A stretch of DNA of 64,000 bases from Silvania confinis (GTDB lineage Bacteria > Pseudomonadota > Gammaproteobacteria > Enterobacterales > Enterobacteriaceae). This document shows positions 55,261 through 64,000 of this stretch, in pieces. The stretch is from NCBI RefSeq assembly GCF_025564085.1, contig NZ_JAMGZJ010000078.1, positions 1,089,233 through 1,153,232 of the forward strand. The letters run 5' to 3'. The translations under genes and the position numbers were made by a program. The notes below the pieces were generated by a model. That model worked only from the letters and a program-made list of their open reading frames with translations. It ran no database searches and had not been told where the DNA came from. Within the stretch, counting starts at the first letter, position 1. The number at the start of each line of letters is the position of its first letter.

Positions 55261-56194
55261 CAAACGCTCCCAGGCGCTTCACGAACGCCAGATAAATCGT
55301 GATCAGAACAATCGGCACCAGCGTAAAGGCCGCCGCCATGGGCATATTGCCCACCGCCCCCTGTTGGGAGTAAACCATCTGTCCGATGAAGTAGCCCGGC
55401 GGGCCAATCAGCTGCGGCACAATAAAGTCGCCCAACGTCAGGGAGAAGGTGAAGATCGACCCCGCCGCAATCCCCGGTATCGCCAGCGGCAAAACTACGT
55501 AGCGGAAGGTCTGACGCGGCCGGGCACCGAGGTCCGCTGAGGCCTGCAGCAGCGACGGCGGCAAACGTTCCAGCGCCGCCTGCACCGGCAGGATCATAAA
55601 CGGCAGCCAGATATAGACGAACACCAGGAAACGCCCCAGCCCGGAGGTCGACAGCGTGCTGCCACCGACGCCGGGCACCGTCATCAGTGCGGTCAGCAGC
55701 GGTTCCAGCCTCATCGCCTCCAGAAACCACTGCGCCACCCCGCCTTTCGCCAGCAGCAGCGTCCAGGCATAGGCTTTGACGATATAGCTGGCCCACATCG
55801 GCAGCATCACCGCAATATAGAAGAAGGCTTTCCATTTCCCGCGGGTATAGCGCGCCATATACCACGCCATCGGAAAAGCCAGAATCGCGCTGCCGATCGT
55901 GACGGCAATCGCCATCGTCAGGGTGCGCAAGATGATGTCGTAATTGGCGGGTTGAAACAGCGCCCGGATGTTGGCCAGCGTCAGGTCCGGCGTCACCGCC
56001 ATCGTGAAGTCGTCGAAGGTGTAGAACCCCTGCCACAGGAGGGTCAGCAGCGATCCCAGATAGACGATACCAAACCACATCAGCGGGCCAAGCAGCAGCA
56101 GGAACAGTCCCAACGACGGGCGACGCCAGAACAGCGCCGACAGGCGCCCCGACAGCCCGTGCGAGGCCGGTGGAGGAGATACGCTCACGTCCAT
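55250..56194 (-). CDS. ydcU: Polyamine-type ABC importer permease YdcU
   Basis: A 314-residue PotB-like permease with six or seven hydrophobic helices. The EAA loop is [21 protein letters not shown] near residues 205-225. The long membrane region [25 protein letters not shown] near 120 is as in E. coli YdcU. The start at 56194 follows GAGGAGAGGTGAG; a longer frame reads back into ydcT. It pairs with YdcV. Confidence 0.94.
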   Translation of the reverse strand: MDVSVSPPPASHGLSGRLSALFWRRPSLGLFLLLLGPLMWFGIVYLGSLLTLLWQGFYTFDDFTMAVTPDLTLANIRALFQPANYDIILRTLTMAIAVTIGSAILAFPMAWYMARYTRGKWKAFFYIAVMLPMWASYIVKAYAWTLLLAKGGVAQWFLEAMRLEPLLTALMTVPGVGGSTLSTSGLGRFLVFVYIWLPFMILPVQAALERLPPSLLQASADLGARPRQTFRYVVLPLAIPGIAAGSIFTFSLTLGDFIVPQLIGPPGYFIGQMVYSQQGAVGNMPMAAAFTLVPIVLITIYLAFVKRLGAFDAL

Positions 56195-56195
56195 C

Positions 56196-57209
56196 TCACC
56201 TCTCCTCATGCAGTGGTACCATCGCCTCTCGCGCCCACGACGCGGTGACCAGTTGCCCATTCTCAACGCCTGTAGCGATCGCCGAGCCGCTGATATTTGG
56301 CTGACTCACCAGCAGCTTTTCGCCTTCGGCCAGGCGTAGCTCGAAGCGTGTGGCGGCCCCCTGGAACTGTACCGCCTGCACCCGGCCCTGCACCTGGATT
56401 TCGCCGTTCTCGTTCAGGCGGATATGTTCCGGGCGCAGCGAATAGCTTCCCGACATGCCGCAGACGCGGCGGGCCAGGGCGTCGGTAAAGACGTTCGAGG
56501 TGCCAACGAAGCTGGCGACAAACGGGGTGCGCGGGCGCAGATACAGTTCGCGCGGGGTGTCCACCTGCTCGATTCGCCCGTTGTTAAACACCGCCACCCG
56601 ATCCGACATCGACAGCGCTTCGCCCTGATCGTGGGTGACGAAAATAAAGGTGATGCCCAGCTCCTGCTGCAGTTTTTTCAGCTCAAACTGCATCTGCTCG
56701 CGCAATTTAAGATCGAGCGCGCCGAGCGGTTCATCCAGCAGCAGCACCCGGGGTTGATTCACCAGCGCGCGGGCGATCGCCACCCGCTGCCGTTGACCGC
56801 CCGACAGCTGAGAAGGTCGGCGCGTTTCGGCAAAGCTCAGGTCGACGCGTGCCAGCGCCTCGCGGGCCTGCGCCTGGCGGGTGGATTTATTGATCCCCTT
56901 CACCATCAGCCCGTAGGCGACGTTCTCCAGAATCGACATGTGCGGAAACAGCGCGTAATCCTGAAACACGGTATTGACGTCGCGCTCCCAGGGCGGCAAC
57001 GCGCTCGCGTCTTTACCAAAGATGGCGATCGCACCGCCGCTCAGCTGTTCGAAGCCGGCAATCAGCCGCAGGCAGGTGGTTTTGCCGGAGCCCGAAGGCC
57101 CCAGCATGGAGAAAAACTCGCCGTCGTGAATCTGAATTGTGACCCCATCCACCGCACGCACGTCGCCATACAGGCGGGAGACATCGTTAAATTCTACTGC
57201 GTACGTCAT
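56196..57209 (-). CDS. ydcT: Polyamine-type ABC importer ATPase YdcT
   Basis: A 337-residue PotA-like ATPase. Walker A is GPSGSGKTT near residue 38, the signature is LSGGQRQR near 137, Walker B is VLLLDEPLGALD, and the switch histidine lies in VTHDQGEA. A C-terminal TOBE-like regulatory region follows. Length equals E. coli YdcT. Only one base separates its stop from ydcU. Confidence 0.95.
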   Translation of the reverse strand: MTYAVEFNDVSRLYGDVRAVDGVTIQIHDGEFFSMLGPSGSGKTTCLRLIAGFEQLSGGAIAIFGKDASALPPWERDVNTVFQDYALFPHMSILENVAYGLMVKGINKSTRQAQAREALARVDLSFAETRRPSQLSGGQRQRVAIARALVNQPRVLLLDEPLGALDLKLREQMQFELKKLQQELGITFIFVTHDQGEALSMSDRVAVFNNGRIEQVDTPRELYLRPRTPFVASFVGTSNVFTDALARRVCGMSGSYSLRPEHIRLNENGEIQVQGRVQAVQFQGAATRFELRLAEGEKLLVSQPNISGSAIATGVENGQLVTASWAREAMVPLHEER

Positions 57210-57224
57210 AGCCCGCTCCCTGCG

Positions 57225-58370
57225 CTAGCGACCACCCATGATGGCGATATAGTCCTGAACCCAGCGGTTATACGGAACATATTTTCCGCCGTTGGCGATG
57301 GGAGTTTTCCAGAACATGATTTTATCGAAGTAGGTGTAGCCGTTGGTTTCGCAGCCTTTCTCGCCCAGCAGCGTGCTGGCTTTACACCCTTCCGGCACCA
57401 CCGGTAGCGAGCCGAACCACGCGGCCAGATCGCCCTGCACTTTTGGCGTCAGAGACCAGTTCATCCACTTATAGGCGCAGACTGGATGTTTAGCGTCGGT
57501 ATGCAGCATGGTGGTATCCGCCCAGCCGGTGACCCCCTCTTTCGGGAACACGGTGGCAATCGGCTGGTTCTCCGCTTTCAGGGCGTTGGCCTGGTACGGC
57601 CAGGCGCTGGAGGCCACCACGCCTTCGTTTTTGAAGTCACTCATCTGGACGGTGGTGTCGTGCCAGTAGCGGTGGATCAGCGCATGCTGATCTTTCAGCA
57701 CTTTCACCACCGCCGCGTACTGGGCTTCCGTCAGCTGATACGGGTCGGTGATCCCCAGTGCCGGCTGGGTGGCTTTGACGAACAGCGCGGCATCAGCAAT
57801 GTAGATCGGGCCATCGTAGGCCTGCACGCGCCCTTTGTTGGTTTTTCCGTCCGGAAGATTTTGTTCTTTGAATACGACAGCCCAGCTATCAGGCGGGGTT
57901 GGGAAGGTTTTGGTGTTGTACATCAGCAGGTTTGGCCCCCACTGATACGGCGTGCCGTAGACTTTGCCGTCCACGTTAAACCATTCGCCGTTGACCATTC
58001 GTGGATCGATAGTTTTCCACGCCGGGATAAGCGCCGTGTTAATCGGCTGCACGCGCTTGCCCATGATTAACCGCAGGGAGGCATCGCCCGAGGCGGTCAC
58101 CAGATCGTAACCGCCCTTCGCCATCAGGCTGACCATCTCATCCGAGGTCGCGGCGGTTTTGACGTTGACCGCACAGCCGGTCTCTTTTTCAAACTGGCTG
58201 ACCCAGTCGTAATTTTTATCGGTCTGGCCGCGCTCGATATACCCCGGCCAGGCAATGATATCCAGCCGCCCTTCTGCTTTACCCAGTTCTTTTGGAGGCT
58301 CCGCCGCCTGCGCAGTCAAAATAGTCATACTGAGCGCACACAGACTGCTACGGGCAAATTTTTTGCTCAT
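57225..58370 (-). CDS. ydcS: Periplasmic binding protein YdcS
   Basis: A 381-residue secreted protein with a signal peptide ending LTAQAAEPP, in the PotD/PotF polyamine-binding family (EGRLDIIAWPGYIERG near residue 33). Length equals E. coli YdcS, which has also been reported as a polyhydroxybutyrate synthase component. The start at 58370 gives the correct signal peptide; a longer frame reaches 58484. It is the first gene of the ydcSTUV-patD operon; the 285-base gap upstream to ydcR carries its promoter. Confidence 0.94.
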   Translation of the reverse strand: MSKKFARSSLCALSMTILTAQAAEPPKELGKAEGRLDIIAWPGYIERGQTDKNYDWVSQFEKETGCAVNVKTAATSDEMVSLMAKGGYDLVTASGDASLRLIMGKRVQPINTALIPAWKTIDPRMVNGEWFNVDGKVYGTPYQWGPNLLMYNTKTFPTPPDSWAVVFKEQNLPDGKTNKGRVQAYDGPIYIADAALFVKATQPALGITDPYQLTEAQYAAVVKVLKDQHALIHRYWHDTTVQMSDFKNEGVVASSAWPYQANALKAENQPIATVFPKEGVTGWADTTMLHTDAKHPVCAYKWMNWSLTPKVQGDLAAWFGSLPVVPEGCKASTLLGEKGCETNGYTYFDKIMFWKTPIANGGKYVPYNRWVQDYIAIMGGR

Positions 58371-58577
58371 ACCTTTTACTCCTGTCGCAATGAAGTCTGA
58401 CGGCGGCCGTGCCGGTAGAATATCTCCCTCATTAAACGTAGACCGCGTAAATGCGGCGCACCCGGCAGGTACTGGAATTTTCATCAGGTTGTGACCGGGG
58501 GCGCATTACCCGTTAACTGGATTATAGACAAGGAGTTAGCGCAGGCGGGCGATATGCATATTTCCTATGAACGCAAT

Positions 58578-58608
58578 AATAAAAACGCCGCAAATAGCGT
58601 GCGGCGTT
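58578..58608 (-). terminator. ydcR intrinsic terminator
   Basis: AACGCCGC and GCGGCGTT arms with a nine-base loop; on the minus strand the hairpin runs into GTTTTTATTATT, about 48 bases past the ydcR stop. Confidence 0.85.
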
Positions 58609-58655
58609 ATTAAGAGAATCAGAATGTTTATTCAGCGGCGAACTTACGGCGCGGG

Positions 58656-60080
58656 TTAATACGCTTTGTGTTGGTTTAACATCTCGCTAATTATTGCTGC
58701 CAGCTGGGCCACCGCCTGCTCCTCACGCTCTCCCCAGGCCCAGGAGGTATTAAAGCGAAAAAACGGCGTCCAGGTGTCGGAGGTGGAGAACATTTTTCCT
58801 GGCGCAATGCTGATGTGATGCGCCAGCGCCCGGGCGCTAAGCTCTCCGGCATCCAGCGGCGCGGGCAGCTCCAGCCATAAGAAATAACCGCTGTCGCTGT
58901 GGTGGATTGTCACCTCGGCGGGCATGTGGCGCAGCAGTGCTTGCCACGCCTGCTGCTTGCGTTCGGCCAGCGTGCGGCGTAAGCGCCTGAGGTGCGCGTC
59001 GTAGCGTTTGGTGGCGAGATAATCCACCAGCGCCAGCTGCATCGGCGAACTGGTGGATAAGGTGCTCATCAGCTGCAGTTGCTGGATACGACGGGCATGT
59101 TTCCCGGCGGCCACCCAGCCGATGCGGAATCCGGCGACCAGGCATTTCGAAAATGAAGAGCAGTGCAAGGTCATATCCGCGCGATCCCAGGCTTTCGCCG
59201 GGAGCGGTTTTTCGCGGCCGTAATAGAGCTCGCTGTAGACGTCATCCTCAATCAGGGTGACGTTATGCTTCGTCAGCAAGGCGATCAGCTGCGCTTTTTT
59301 ATCGGCGCTGAGGGTAAAGCCCAGCGGGTTTTGACCGTTGGTCATCAGCCAGCAGGCCTTAACCGGGTAGTCGTTCAGCGCCTGCGCCAGCGCCGTCAGG
59401 TCGATGCCTTCACGCACGTCGGTGGCCACCGACAGCGCTTTCAGTTTGAGCCGCTCAAGTGCCTGCAGCGCACCGTAAAAACAGGGGTTTTCGACAATCA
59501 CCCAGTCGCCCGGTTCAGTCACCGCCTGCAGGCTGAGGTTCAGCGCTTCGAGCGCACCGGCGGTAATGACGATTTCATCCGGGGAGATATTCATCCCCTG
59601 CTGGGCATAGCGGCGGGCAATGGCGTGGCGCAAGTCGACGTTGCCCGGCGGCAGGCTTTCGATCACGCTCATCGCGGTGGCGGTTTTGCTGACGTTTGCC
59701 AGCGAGCGGTTGAGCTGCTGCAACGGGAACAGGCGTGGATCGGGAAAGGCCGAGGCAAACGGCACCACCGAGGGATCGCGGCTGGCCTGGAGCACGTCGA
59801 AGATATAGGTGTTGATGTCTACCGCTTCATCACGCATGACCTGCGCAGGCGGCATGGGTTGTTGCCCGTTTGGCGGCGCGGCAACGTAATAACCCGACTG
59901 TGGACGCGCCACAATACGCCCCTGACTCTCAAGCATCTGATACGCATGACCCACGGTCATAAAGCTCATGCCACTGCTGCTGACTTGCTCGCGCAGAGAG
60001 GGAAGCTTATCGCCGGGTTGCCAGACGCCAAGTTCGATCTGCGAAATGATTTGCTGCGCCAGGCGCTGGTATTTTTTCAT
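58656..60080 (-). CDS. ydcR: MocR-family transcriptional regulator YdcR
   Basis: A 474-residue GntR-type regulator fused to a PLP aminotransferase-like domain. The N-terminal winged helix is QPGDKLPSLREQVSSSGMSFMTV near residues 20-45. The aminotransferase part begins near 110; the PLP lysine lies in SSFSKCLVAGFRIGW near 310. It resembles E. coli YdcR over its full length. The start at 60080 has AAGGAG upstream; a longer frame begins at 60104. It lies next to ydcS as in E. coli and may regulate that operon. Confidence 0.94.
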   Translation of the reverse strand: MKKYQRLAQQIISQIELGVWQPGDKLPSLREQVSSSGMSFMTVGHAYQMLESQGRIVARPQSGYYVAAPPNGQQPMPPAQVMRDEAVDINTYIFDVLQASRDPSVVPFASAFPDPRLFPLQQLNRSLANVSKTATAMSVIESLPPGNVDLRHAIARRYAQQGMNISPDEIVITAGALEALNLSLQAVTEPGDWVIVENPCFYGALQALERLKLKALSVATDVREGIDLTALAQALNDYPVKACWLMTNGQNPLGFTLSADKKAQLIALLTKHNVTLIEDDVYSELYYGREKPLPAKAWDRADMTLHCSSFSKCLVAGFRIGWVAAGKHARRIQQLQLMSTLSTSSPMQLALVDYLATKRYDAHLRRLRRTLAERKQQAWQALLRHMPAEVTIHHSDSGYFLWLELPAPLDAGELSARALAHHISIAPGKMFSTSDTWTPFFRFNTSWAWGEREEQAVAQLAAIISEMLNQHKAY

Positions 60081-60190
60081 CGGGTTCTCCTTGCTGCTCA
60101 ACATAGTATATCAGCAGGAGAAAAAAGGCAGGATTAATGAACTGTTATAGGTTTAAGAAAAGATCAACAGGCGTGACGGCGCCTGATGGA

Positions 60191-60379
60191 TTACTTACGC
60201 AGGGCAAACGGAACCTGCATAGCGTGCTGCAACGCAGCTAAATGGTCGAAGGTGATCATCGACGACTTGCAGAAAATGCACTTCGCGCCGAGTGGATTCT
60301 TTTCAGACACGTCAAATGCTGAAGTACGGTATTGCGAGCCATGACAGCACGGGCAACGAAAATGGATGTTAGAACTCAT
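60191..60379 (-). CDS. YmcF/YnfQ-like small zinc-ribbon protein
   Basis: A 62-residue protein with two CxxC-type pairs, CPCCHG near residue 9 and CIFCKS near 34, forming a probable zinc ribbon. The stretch FRCPCCHGSQYRTSAFDV is almost the same as in E. coli YmcF and YnfQ, small proteins linked to cold shock genes. No csp gene is adjacent here. The ATG at 60379 follows AGGAGATTT; a longer frame starts at 60448. Confidence 0.85.
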   Translation of the reverse strand: MSSNIHFRCPCCHGSQYRTSAFDVSEKNPLGAKCIFCKSSMITFDHLAALQHAMQVPFALRK

Positions 60380-60835
60380 GTAAATCTCCTGAACGTAAAA
60401 AACGTCAAATGCTAATTGGGCCTTAAAGGCGATAGTGGTCTGAGACAAAACTAATCAGAGCGTTCAGAACGTAAAGAAAAGACCCAAGAGAGGCTGCGGA
60501 GAGGCACAACGTGTTGAGAAATGCTTTAAGAGACGGCGACAGATATTTTTTTGATTTCAAACCGAGGAATCATTAACGCACGCTATAAAAAAGGATGCAA
60601 GGGCTTTTATGCAGAAAAATCATAAAGGCACTGTTTTTATAACCTGTGGCCGCGTAACGGGGACCGGTAAAATCACCAATATCTATATAACACCATGATT
60701 TATAATATTTATTTATGGCACATTTTGAATGGTTTTTATTGAAGAATCCGTGTTTGATACTGCCAGATTTTTACCCTCACAGTTTAATCACAGCTACACC
60801 CTGATTAATAAACACTCAACACTGCGAAGAATAGT
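60380..60835. other. AT-rich intergenic region without recognised gene
   Basis: This 456-base region, divergent between the YmcF-like gene and a small membrane protein gene, is markedly AT-rich from about 60480. It may hold a long 5' leader of the YmcF-like gene. No convincing cold-shock box, gene or RNA is seen. Confidence 0.45.
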
Positions 60836-61084
60836 ATGAAACCAATGGCCCACTTAGGGATATGGTTAGGCCAATTAGCCCTGTTGTGCATTGTTTATTC
60901 TCTGCTCTGCGTCTGGATGCCTGACGTTTATTTATACGATATTTACACCGATAAATTTGGATTTCTGACCGAAGTTGAATGGTATGACCGTTACATTTTC
61001 GCCTTATCAGTATTGTCTCTGCTGTTAACTACCCTTCTCATCTGGCTTATCGCGCGTTATATGTACTGTCGTAAATGCAATTAA
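60836..61084 (+). CDS. Small inner-membrane protein, unknown function
   Basis: An 82-residue protein with two hydrophobic helices (residues 8-27, IWLGQLALLCIVYSLLCVWM, and 53-75, IFALSVLSLLLTTLLIWLIA) separated by an acidic aromatic loop, and a short basic tail with two cysteines (MYCRKCN). There is no good ribosome binding site, but AAGAAT precedes the ATG. I do not recognise a family. It stands alone on its strand with AT-rich DNA upstream. Confidence 0.55.
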   Translation: MKPMAHLGIWLGQLALLCIVYSLLCVWMPDVYLYDIYTDKFGFLTEVEWYDRYIFALSVLSLLLTTLLIWLIARYMYCRKCN

Positions 61085-61086
61085 TC

Positions 61087-61109
61087 TTGCGGGGCGTACA
61101 GTCCCGCAA
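61087..61109 (+). terminator. Hairpin after the small membrane protein gene
   Basis: TTGCGGG and CCCGCAA arms with a nine-base loop start three bases after the stop codon. The U-run is absent. Confidence 0.5.
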
Positions 61110-61239
61110 CCCTATAACAGCACAATAAAACAACCACTTTTCATAAACTGTTATACATAAATTCCCCTTTTCTGTCTCTGATACTCTGCGTCCGGTCTCT
61201 TTACCATAACAGCCACAACGATTGACCTTGAGGTTGTGC

Positions 61240-62634
61240 ATGTTTGGTTTAGATGCGTTTCATCTGGCGAGGATCCAGTTTGCGTTTACTGTCTCCTTCC
61301 ACATTATTTTTCCGGCGATCACCATTGGCCTCGCCAGCTATCTGGCGGTGCTGGAGGGGCTATGGCTGAAAAGCAAAAACCCCGTCTGGCGCTCGCTGTA
61401 TCATTTCTGGTCGAAGATTTTCGCCGTCAACTTTGGTATGGGCGTGGTCTCCGGGCTGGTAATGGCTTATCAGTTCGGCACCAACTGGAGCGGTTTTTCC
61501 CAGTTTGCGGGCAGTATTACCGGCCCGCTTCTCACCTATGAAGTGCTGACCGCCTTCTTCCTTGAAGCCGGTTTTCTGGGCGTGATGCTATTTGGCTGGA
61601 ACAAAGTCGGGCCCGGCCTGCACTTCTTCGCTACCTGCATGGTGGCGCTGGGCACCCTCATCTCTACTTTCTGGATCCTTGCGTCGAACAGCTGGATGCA
61701 CACCCCGCAGGGCTATGAGATCGTTAACGGCGTAGTGGTGCCAGTGGATTGGTTTGCAGTGGTGTTTAACCCCTCCTTCCCGTATCGCCTGCTGCACATG
61801 TCGATAGCGGCGTTCCTCAGCAGCGCACTGTTTGTCGCCGCCTCGGGCGCCTGGCATCTGCTGCGCGGCAACAATACGCCTGCCATTCGCCATATGTTCT
61901 CAATGGCGCTGTGGATGCTGCTTATCGTTGCTCCCATTCAGGCTATGGTCGGGGATATGCACGGCCTGAATACCCTCAAATATCAGCCTGCCAAGATTGC
62001 CGCCATTGAAGGACACTGGGAAAACGTGCCGGGTGAACCGACGCCGCTGCTGCTGTTTGGCTGGCCGGATATGGAGCAGGAGCGCACAAAATACGGGCTG
62101 GAGATCCCGGCGCTCGGCAGCCTGATCCTCACTCACAGCCTCGACAAGCAGGTCCCGGCTCTGAAGGAGTTCGCGAAGGAAGACCGGCCGAACTCGACGA
62201 TGGTCTTCTGGTCGTTCCGCATTATGGCCGGACTGGGCATGCTGATGCTGATGCTCGGTGCGGTGGCTCTGTGGCTGCGCTACAAGCAGCGGCTGTACCA
62301 CTCCCGCCCCTTCCTGTGGTTTGCCCTGCTGATGGGGCCGTCCGGGCTGATTGCGATCCTCGCCGGGTGGGTCACCACCGAAGTGGGTCGCCAGCCGTGG
62401 ATCGTGTACGGGTTACAGCGTACTAAAGACGCGGTTTCCGCGCATGGCGACCTGCATATGAGCGTCAGTCTGCTGGCCTTTTTCGTGGTGTACACCTCGG
62501 TATTTGGCGTCGGCTACAGCTACATGGTACGGCTGATCAAGAAAGGCCCGCAGGAAGATGAAAGCTTCCCAACAGAAAACGATGGTCGCCCGGCGCGTCC
62601 TCTCTCGGCTGTGACTTCTCAGGAGAAACCATAA
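61240..62634 (+). CDS. Cytochrome bd-type quinol oxidase subunit I (CioA type)
   Basis: A 464-residue integral membrane subunit with about nine helices that oxidises quinol and reduces oxygen without pumping protons. The high-spin haem ligand is expected at His21 in TVSFHIIFPA; the quinol and haem signature GWVTTEVGRQPWIVYG lies near residue 390. The Q loop is short, which, with the overall length, places it nearer the cyanide-insensitive CioA type than E. coli CydA. The ATG at 61240 follows TTGAGGT. It overlaps subunit II by one base (TAATG). Confidence 0.92.
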   Translation: MFGLDAFHLARIQFAFTVSFHIIFPAITIGLASYLAVLEGLWLKSKNPVWRSLYHFWSKIFAVNFGMGVVSGLVMAYQFGTNWSGFSQFAGSITGPLLTYEVLTAFFLEAGFLGVMLFGWNKVGPGLHFFATCMVALGTLISTFWILASNSWMHTPQGYEIVNGVVVPVDWFAVVFNPSFPYRLLHMSIAAFLSSALFVAASGAWHLLRGNNTPAIRHMFSMALWMLLIVAPIQAMVGDMHGLNTLKYQPAKIAAIEGHWENVPGEPTPLLLFGWPDMEQERTKYGLEIPALGSLILTHSLDKQVPALKEFAKEDRPNSTMVFWSFRIMAGLGMLMLMLGAVALWLRYKQRLYHSRPFLWFALLMGPSGLIAILAGWVTTEVGRQPWIVYGLQRTKDAVSAHGDLHMSVSLLAFFVVYTSVFGVGYSYMVRLIKKGPQEDESFPTENDGRPARPLSAVTSQEKP

Positions 62635-63644
62635 TGGGTATCGATCTCTCCCTTATCTGGTTTGTGATTATTGTCTTCGCCACCCTGATGTATATCGTGA
62701 TGGACGGCTTCGACCTTGGGATTGGCATCCTGTTTCCCGCCATTCAGGATGCCGACGACCGGGATGTGATGGTCAACAGCGTCGCCCCGGTGTGGGACGG
62801 GAACGAAACCTGGCTGGTGCTGGGCGGTGCAGCGCTGTTTGGTGCGTTTCCGCTGGCCTATGCGGTGATCATCGATGCGCTGACGATCCCGCTGACCTTA
62901 ATGCTGCTGGGGCTGATTTTTCGCGGAGTGGCGTTTGAGTTTCGCTTCAAAGCCACGCCAGCGCACCGTCCTTTCTGGGATAAAGCCTTTGTCGGCGGTT
63001 CCGTGCTGGCGACCTTCACTCAGGGCATCGTGGTCGGGGCAGTGATTAACGGCTTTGAGGTGACCGGCCGTGCGTACAGCGGCGGCGCCTTCGACTGGTT
63101 TACCCCGTTCAACCTGTTCTGCGGTCTGGGGCTGGTGATTGCCTACGCCTTTTTAGGCGCGACGTGGCTGGTAATGAAAAGCGAAAACCCGTTGCAGGTG
63201 CGGATGCGTCAGGCGTCAAAACGTCTGCTGCTGGCCCTGCTGGGGATTATCGCCGTCATTAGCCTGTGGACGCCGCTGGCCCAGCCAGCAATTGCCGCAC
63301 GCTGGTTCAGCCTGCCAAACCTGTTCTTCCTGCTGCCGGTGCCGCTACTGGTTGTCGTCCTGAGTCTGTGGCAATGGCGAAGCCTGAACAATCCCAACAG
63401 CCATCATCTGCCGTTCATCCTGACCCTTGGGCTGGTGTTCCTTGGCTTTAGCGGGTTGGGGATCAGCATCTGGCCGCATATTATCCCGCCGTCGATCACC
63501 TTGTGGCAGGCCGCGGCCCCGCCGCAGAGCCAGGGCTTTATGCTGGTAGGCGCGCTGTTTATTATCCCGATCATTCTGGTGTACACGTTCTGGAGCTATT
63601 ACGTGTTTCGCGGCAAAGTTCAGCCTGGGGAGGGCTATCACTGA
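62634..63644 (+). CDS. Cytochrome bd-type quinol oxidase subunit II (CioB type)
   Basis: A 336-residue partner subunit with about eight helices. The N-terminal YIVMDGFDLGIGILFP motif is the CydB family signature, as are WDGNETWLVLGGAALFGAFPLAYA near residue 57 and the region around FKATPAHRPFWDKAFVGGS near 103. It is shorter than E. coli CydB and in keeping with the CioB type. It overlaps both neighbours by single stop/start bases. Confidence 0.93.
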   Translation: MGIDLSLIWFVIIVFATLMYIVMDGFDLGIGILFPAIQDADDRDVMVNSVAPVWDGNETWLVLGGAALFGAFPLAYAVIIDALTIPLTLMLLGLIFRGVAFEFRFKATPAHRPFWDKAFVGGSVLATFTQGIVVGAVINGFEVTGRAYSGGAFDWFTPFNLFCGLGLVIAYAFLGATWLVMKSENPLQVRMRQASKRLLLALLGIIAVISLWTPLAQPAIAARWFSLPNLFFLLPVPLLVVVLSLWQWRSLNNPNSHHLPFILTLGLVFLGFSGLGISIWPHIIPPSITLWQAAAPPQSQGFMLVGALFIIPIILVYTFWSYYVFRGKVQPGEGYH

Positions 63645-63772
63645 TGCAACACTCTGTCTGGAAACGCCTGATGTGGCTGGTGATTATCTGGGGTGGCAGC
63701 GTGCTGGCGCTGGCGCTGGTGGGTATGTTCTTCCGCGTGCTGATGACGGCGGCGGGGTTTAAATCGCACTGA
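63644..63772 (+). CDS. DUF2474 small membrane subunit of the bd oxidase
   Basis: A 42-residue single-helix membrane peptide (MQHSVWKRLMWLVIIWGGS, then VLALALVGMFFRVLM). Its ATG overlaps the CioB stop (TGATG). DUF2474 peptides regularly follow CioB-type genes, much as CydX follows CydB, and probably stabilise the oxidase. The role is inferred from this arrangement. Confidence 0.87.
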   Translation: MQHSVWKRLMWLVIIWGGSVLALALVGMFFRVLMTAAGFKSH

Positions 63773-63790
63773 GTATGAACTTATTGTCCT

Positions 63791-63826
63791 AAAGCGATTA
63801 AGAAATTTAAGGGAATAAATCGCTTT
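63791..63826 (+). terminator. Inverted repeat after the bd oxidase operon
   Basis: AAAGCGATT and AATCGCTTT arms flank an AT-rich loop about 20 bases beyond the last gene. It is a modest candidate terminator. Confidence 0.5.
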
Positions 63827-63851
63827 CAGCGGCTCCATGGCCCGCATGTTC

Positions 63852-63873
63852 CCCTCACCCTAGCCCTCTCCCA
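63852..63873. repeat. Half palindromic repeat interrupted by an insertion sequence
   Basis: CCCTCACCCTAGCCCTCTCC and the next two bases (CA) match the reverse complement of the right half of the intact repeat at 40581-40616 at 20 of 22 positions. The match stops exactly where the insertion sequence begins, inside what would be the hairpin loop. Confidence 0.75.
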
Positions 63874-64000
63874 TGTACAGACCGGGGACATGGTAAACAG
63901 GTGTTCGGGGACATGGTGAACACTTTTTAACACCCTTTACCCATGGTGATCGACTTTTTCTTCAGGTCGATCACCCCCACTTTCGTGCTGTACCACCACA
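63874..64000 (-). mobile_element. IS481-family insertion sequence, one end
   Basis: An IS end begins TGTACAGACCGGGGACATGG at 63874, and a related internal repeat GTTCGGGGACATGGTGAAC follows at 63902. These GGGGACATGG repeats are typical of IS481-family termini. The element runs out of the window to the right, and a minus-strand transposase frame ends at 63927. Confidence 0.75.
63927..64000 (-). CDS. IS481-family transposase (C-terminal fragment)
   Basis: About 24 codons are visible on the minus strand, ending YSTKVGVIDLKKKSITMGKGC and a TAA stop. The DLKKK...GKGC tail is characteristic of IS481 transposases. The remainder lies to the right of the window, so completeness cannot be judged. Confidence 0.65.
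   Translation of the reverse strand, partial: WWYSTKVGVIDLKKKSITMGKGC

Noticed and set aside
60380..60835. Cold-shock 5' leader for the YmcF-like gene
   Set aside because: The region is AT-rich and long enough, but I found no sequence close to the known cold-shock box, so it is not annotated as such.

Overview
The window is a chromosomal segment of a moderately GC-rich enterobacterium, most like Enterobacter or a close relative; the genus cannot be fixed from this sequence alone. Its backbone can be followed gene by gene against the Escherichia coli K-12 33-minute region: narZ-narY-narW-narV, nhoA, yddH, pptA, yncG, ansP, yncE, yncD, mcbR, curA, mnaT, ydcZ, ydcY, ortT, patD, ydcV-U-T-S and ydcR appear in that order. 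Between these backbone genes sit accessory blocks, which hold most of the unusual content.

Left part (1-16700): the 3' end of the second respiratory nitrate reductase operon, a mazEF-type toxin-antitoxin pair where E. coli has yddE, nhoA, a three-gene ABC importer, yddH, a small serine-protease-like lipoprotein, a complete second elongation factor G next to an ArsR-type regulator, an AT-rich type A chloramphenicol acetyltransferase gene, and a TetR regulator divergent from an ABC-exporter membrane domain that lacks an ATPase. Two identical palindromes lie in that divergent gap.

Middle part (16700-36500): an eight-gene minus-strand operon (two flavin monooxygenases, an M20 amidohydrolase, a GNAT acetyltransferase, and an amino-acid ABC importer with two binding proteins). 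Its gene set matches the Bacillus ytm/yxe operons that salvage cysteine from S-modified cysteines. After it come a nucleotide kinase-like P-loop protein, an Aer-like PAS chemoreceptor, a MASE1 membrane sensor coupled to a HdeD/papain-like fusion protein, a cupin/LysR pair, and ansP-yncE-yncD, with a Fur-like site between yncE and yncD.

Right part (36500-64000): mcbR, curA, an XRE-cupin regulator, mnaT-ydcZ, a lone family 5 peptide-binding protein, the complete srfABC operon, an alpha/beta hydrolase with a LexA box, ortT with a perfect FNR box, a 25-residue ORF with its own terminator, a tandem yeaR-yeaR-yoaG operon with an NsrR-like site, and a solitary flagellin-like gene with a sigma-28 promoter. 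These are followed by the ydcSTUV-patD operon, ydcR, a YmcF-like zinc-ribbon protein, a CioAB-type cytochrome bd oxidase with a DUF2474 small subunit, and the end of an IS481-family element inserted in a palindromic repeat.

Recurring themes are respiration and nitrogen oxides (narZYWV, yeaR/yoaG, bd oxidase, FNR and NsrR sites), polyamine/GABA and amino-acid uptake, sulfur-amino-acid salvage, and small stress or toxin genes. No tRNA, rRNA or CRISPR array was seen.
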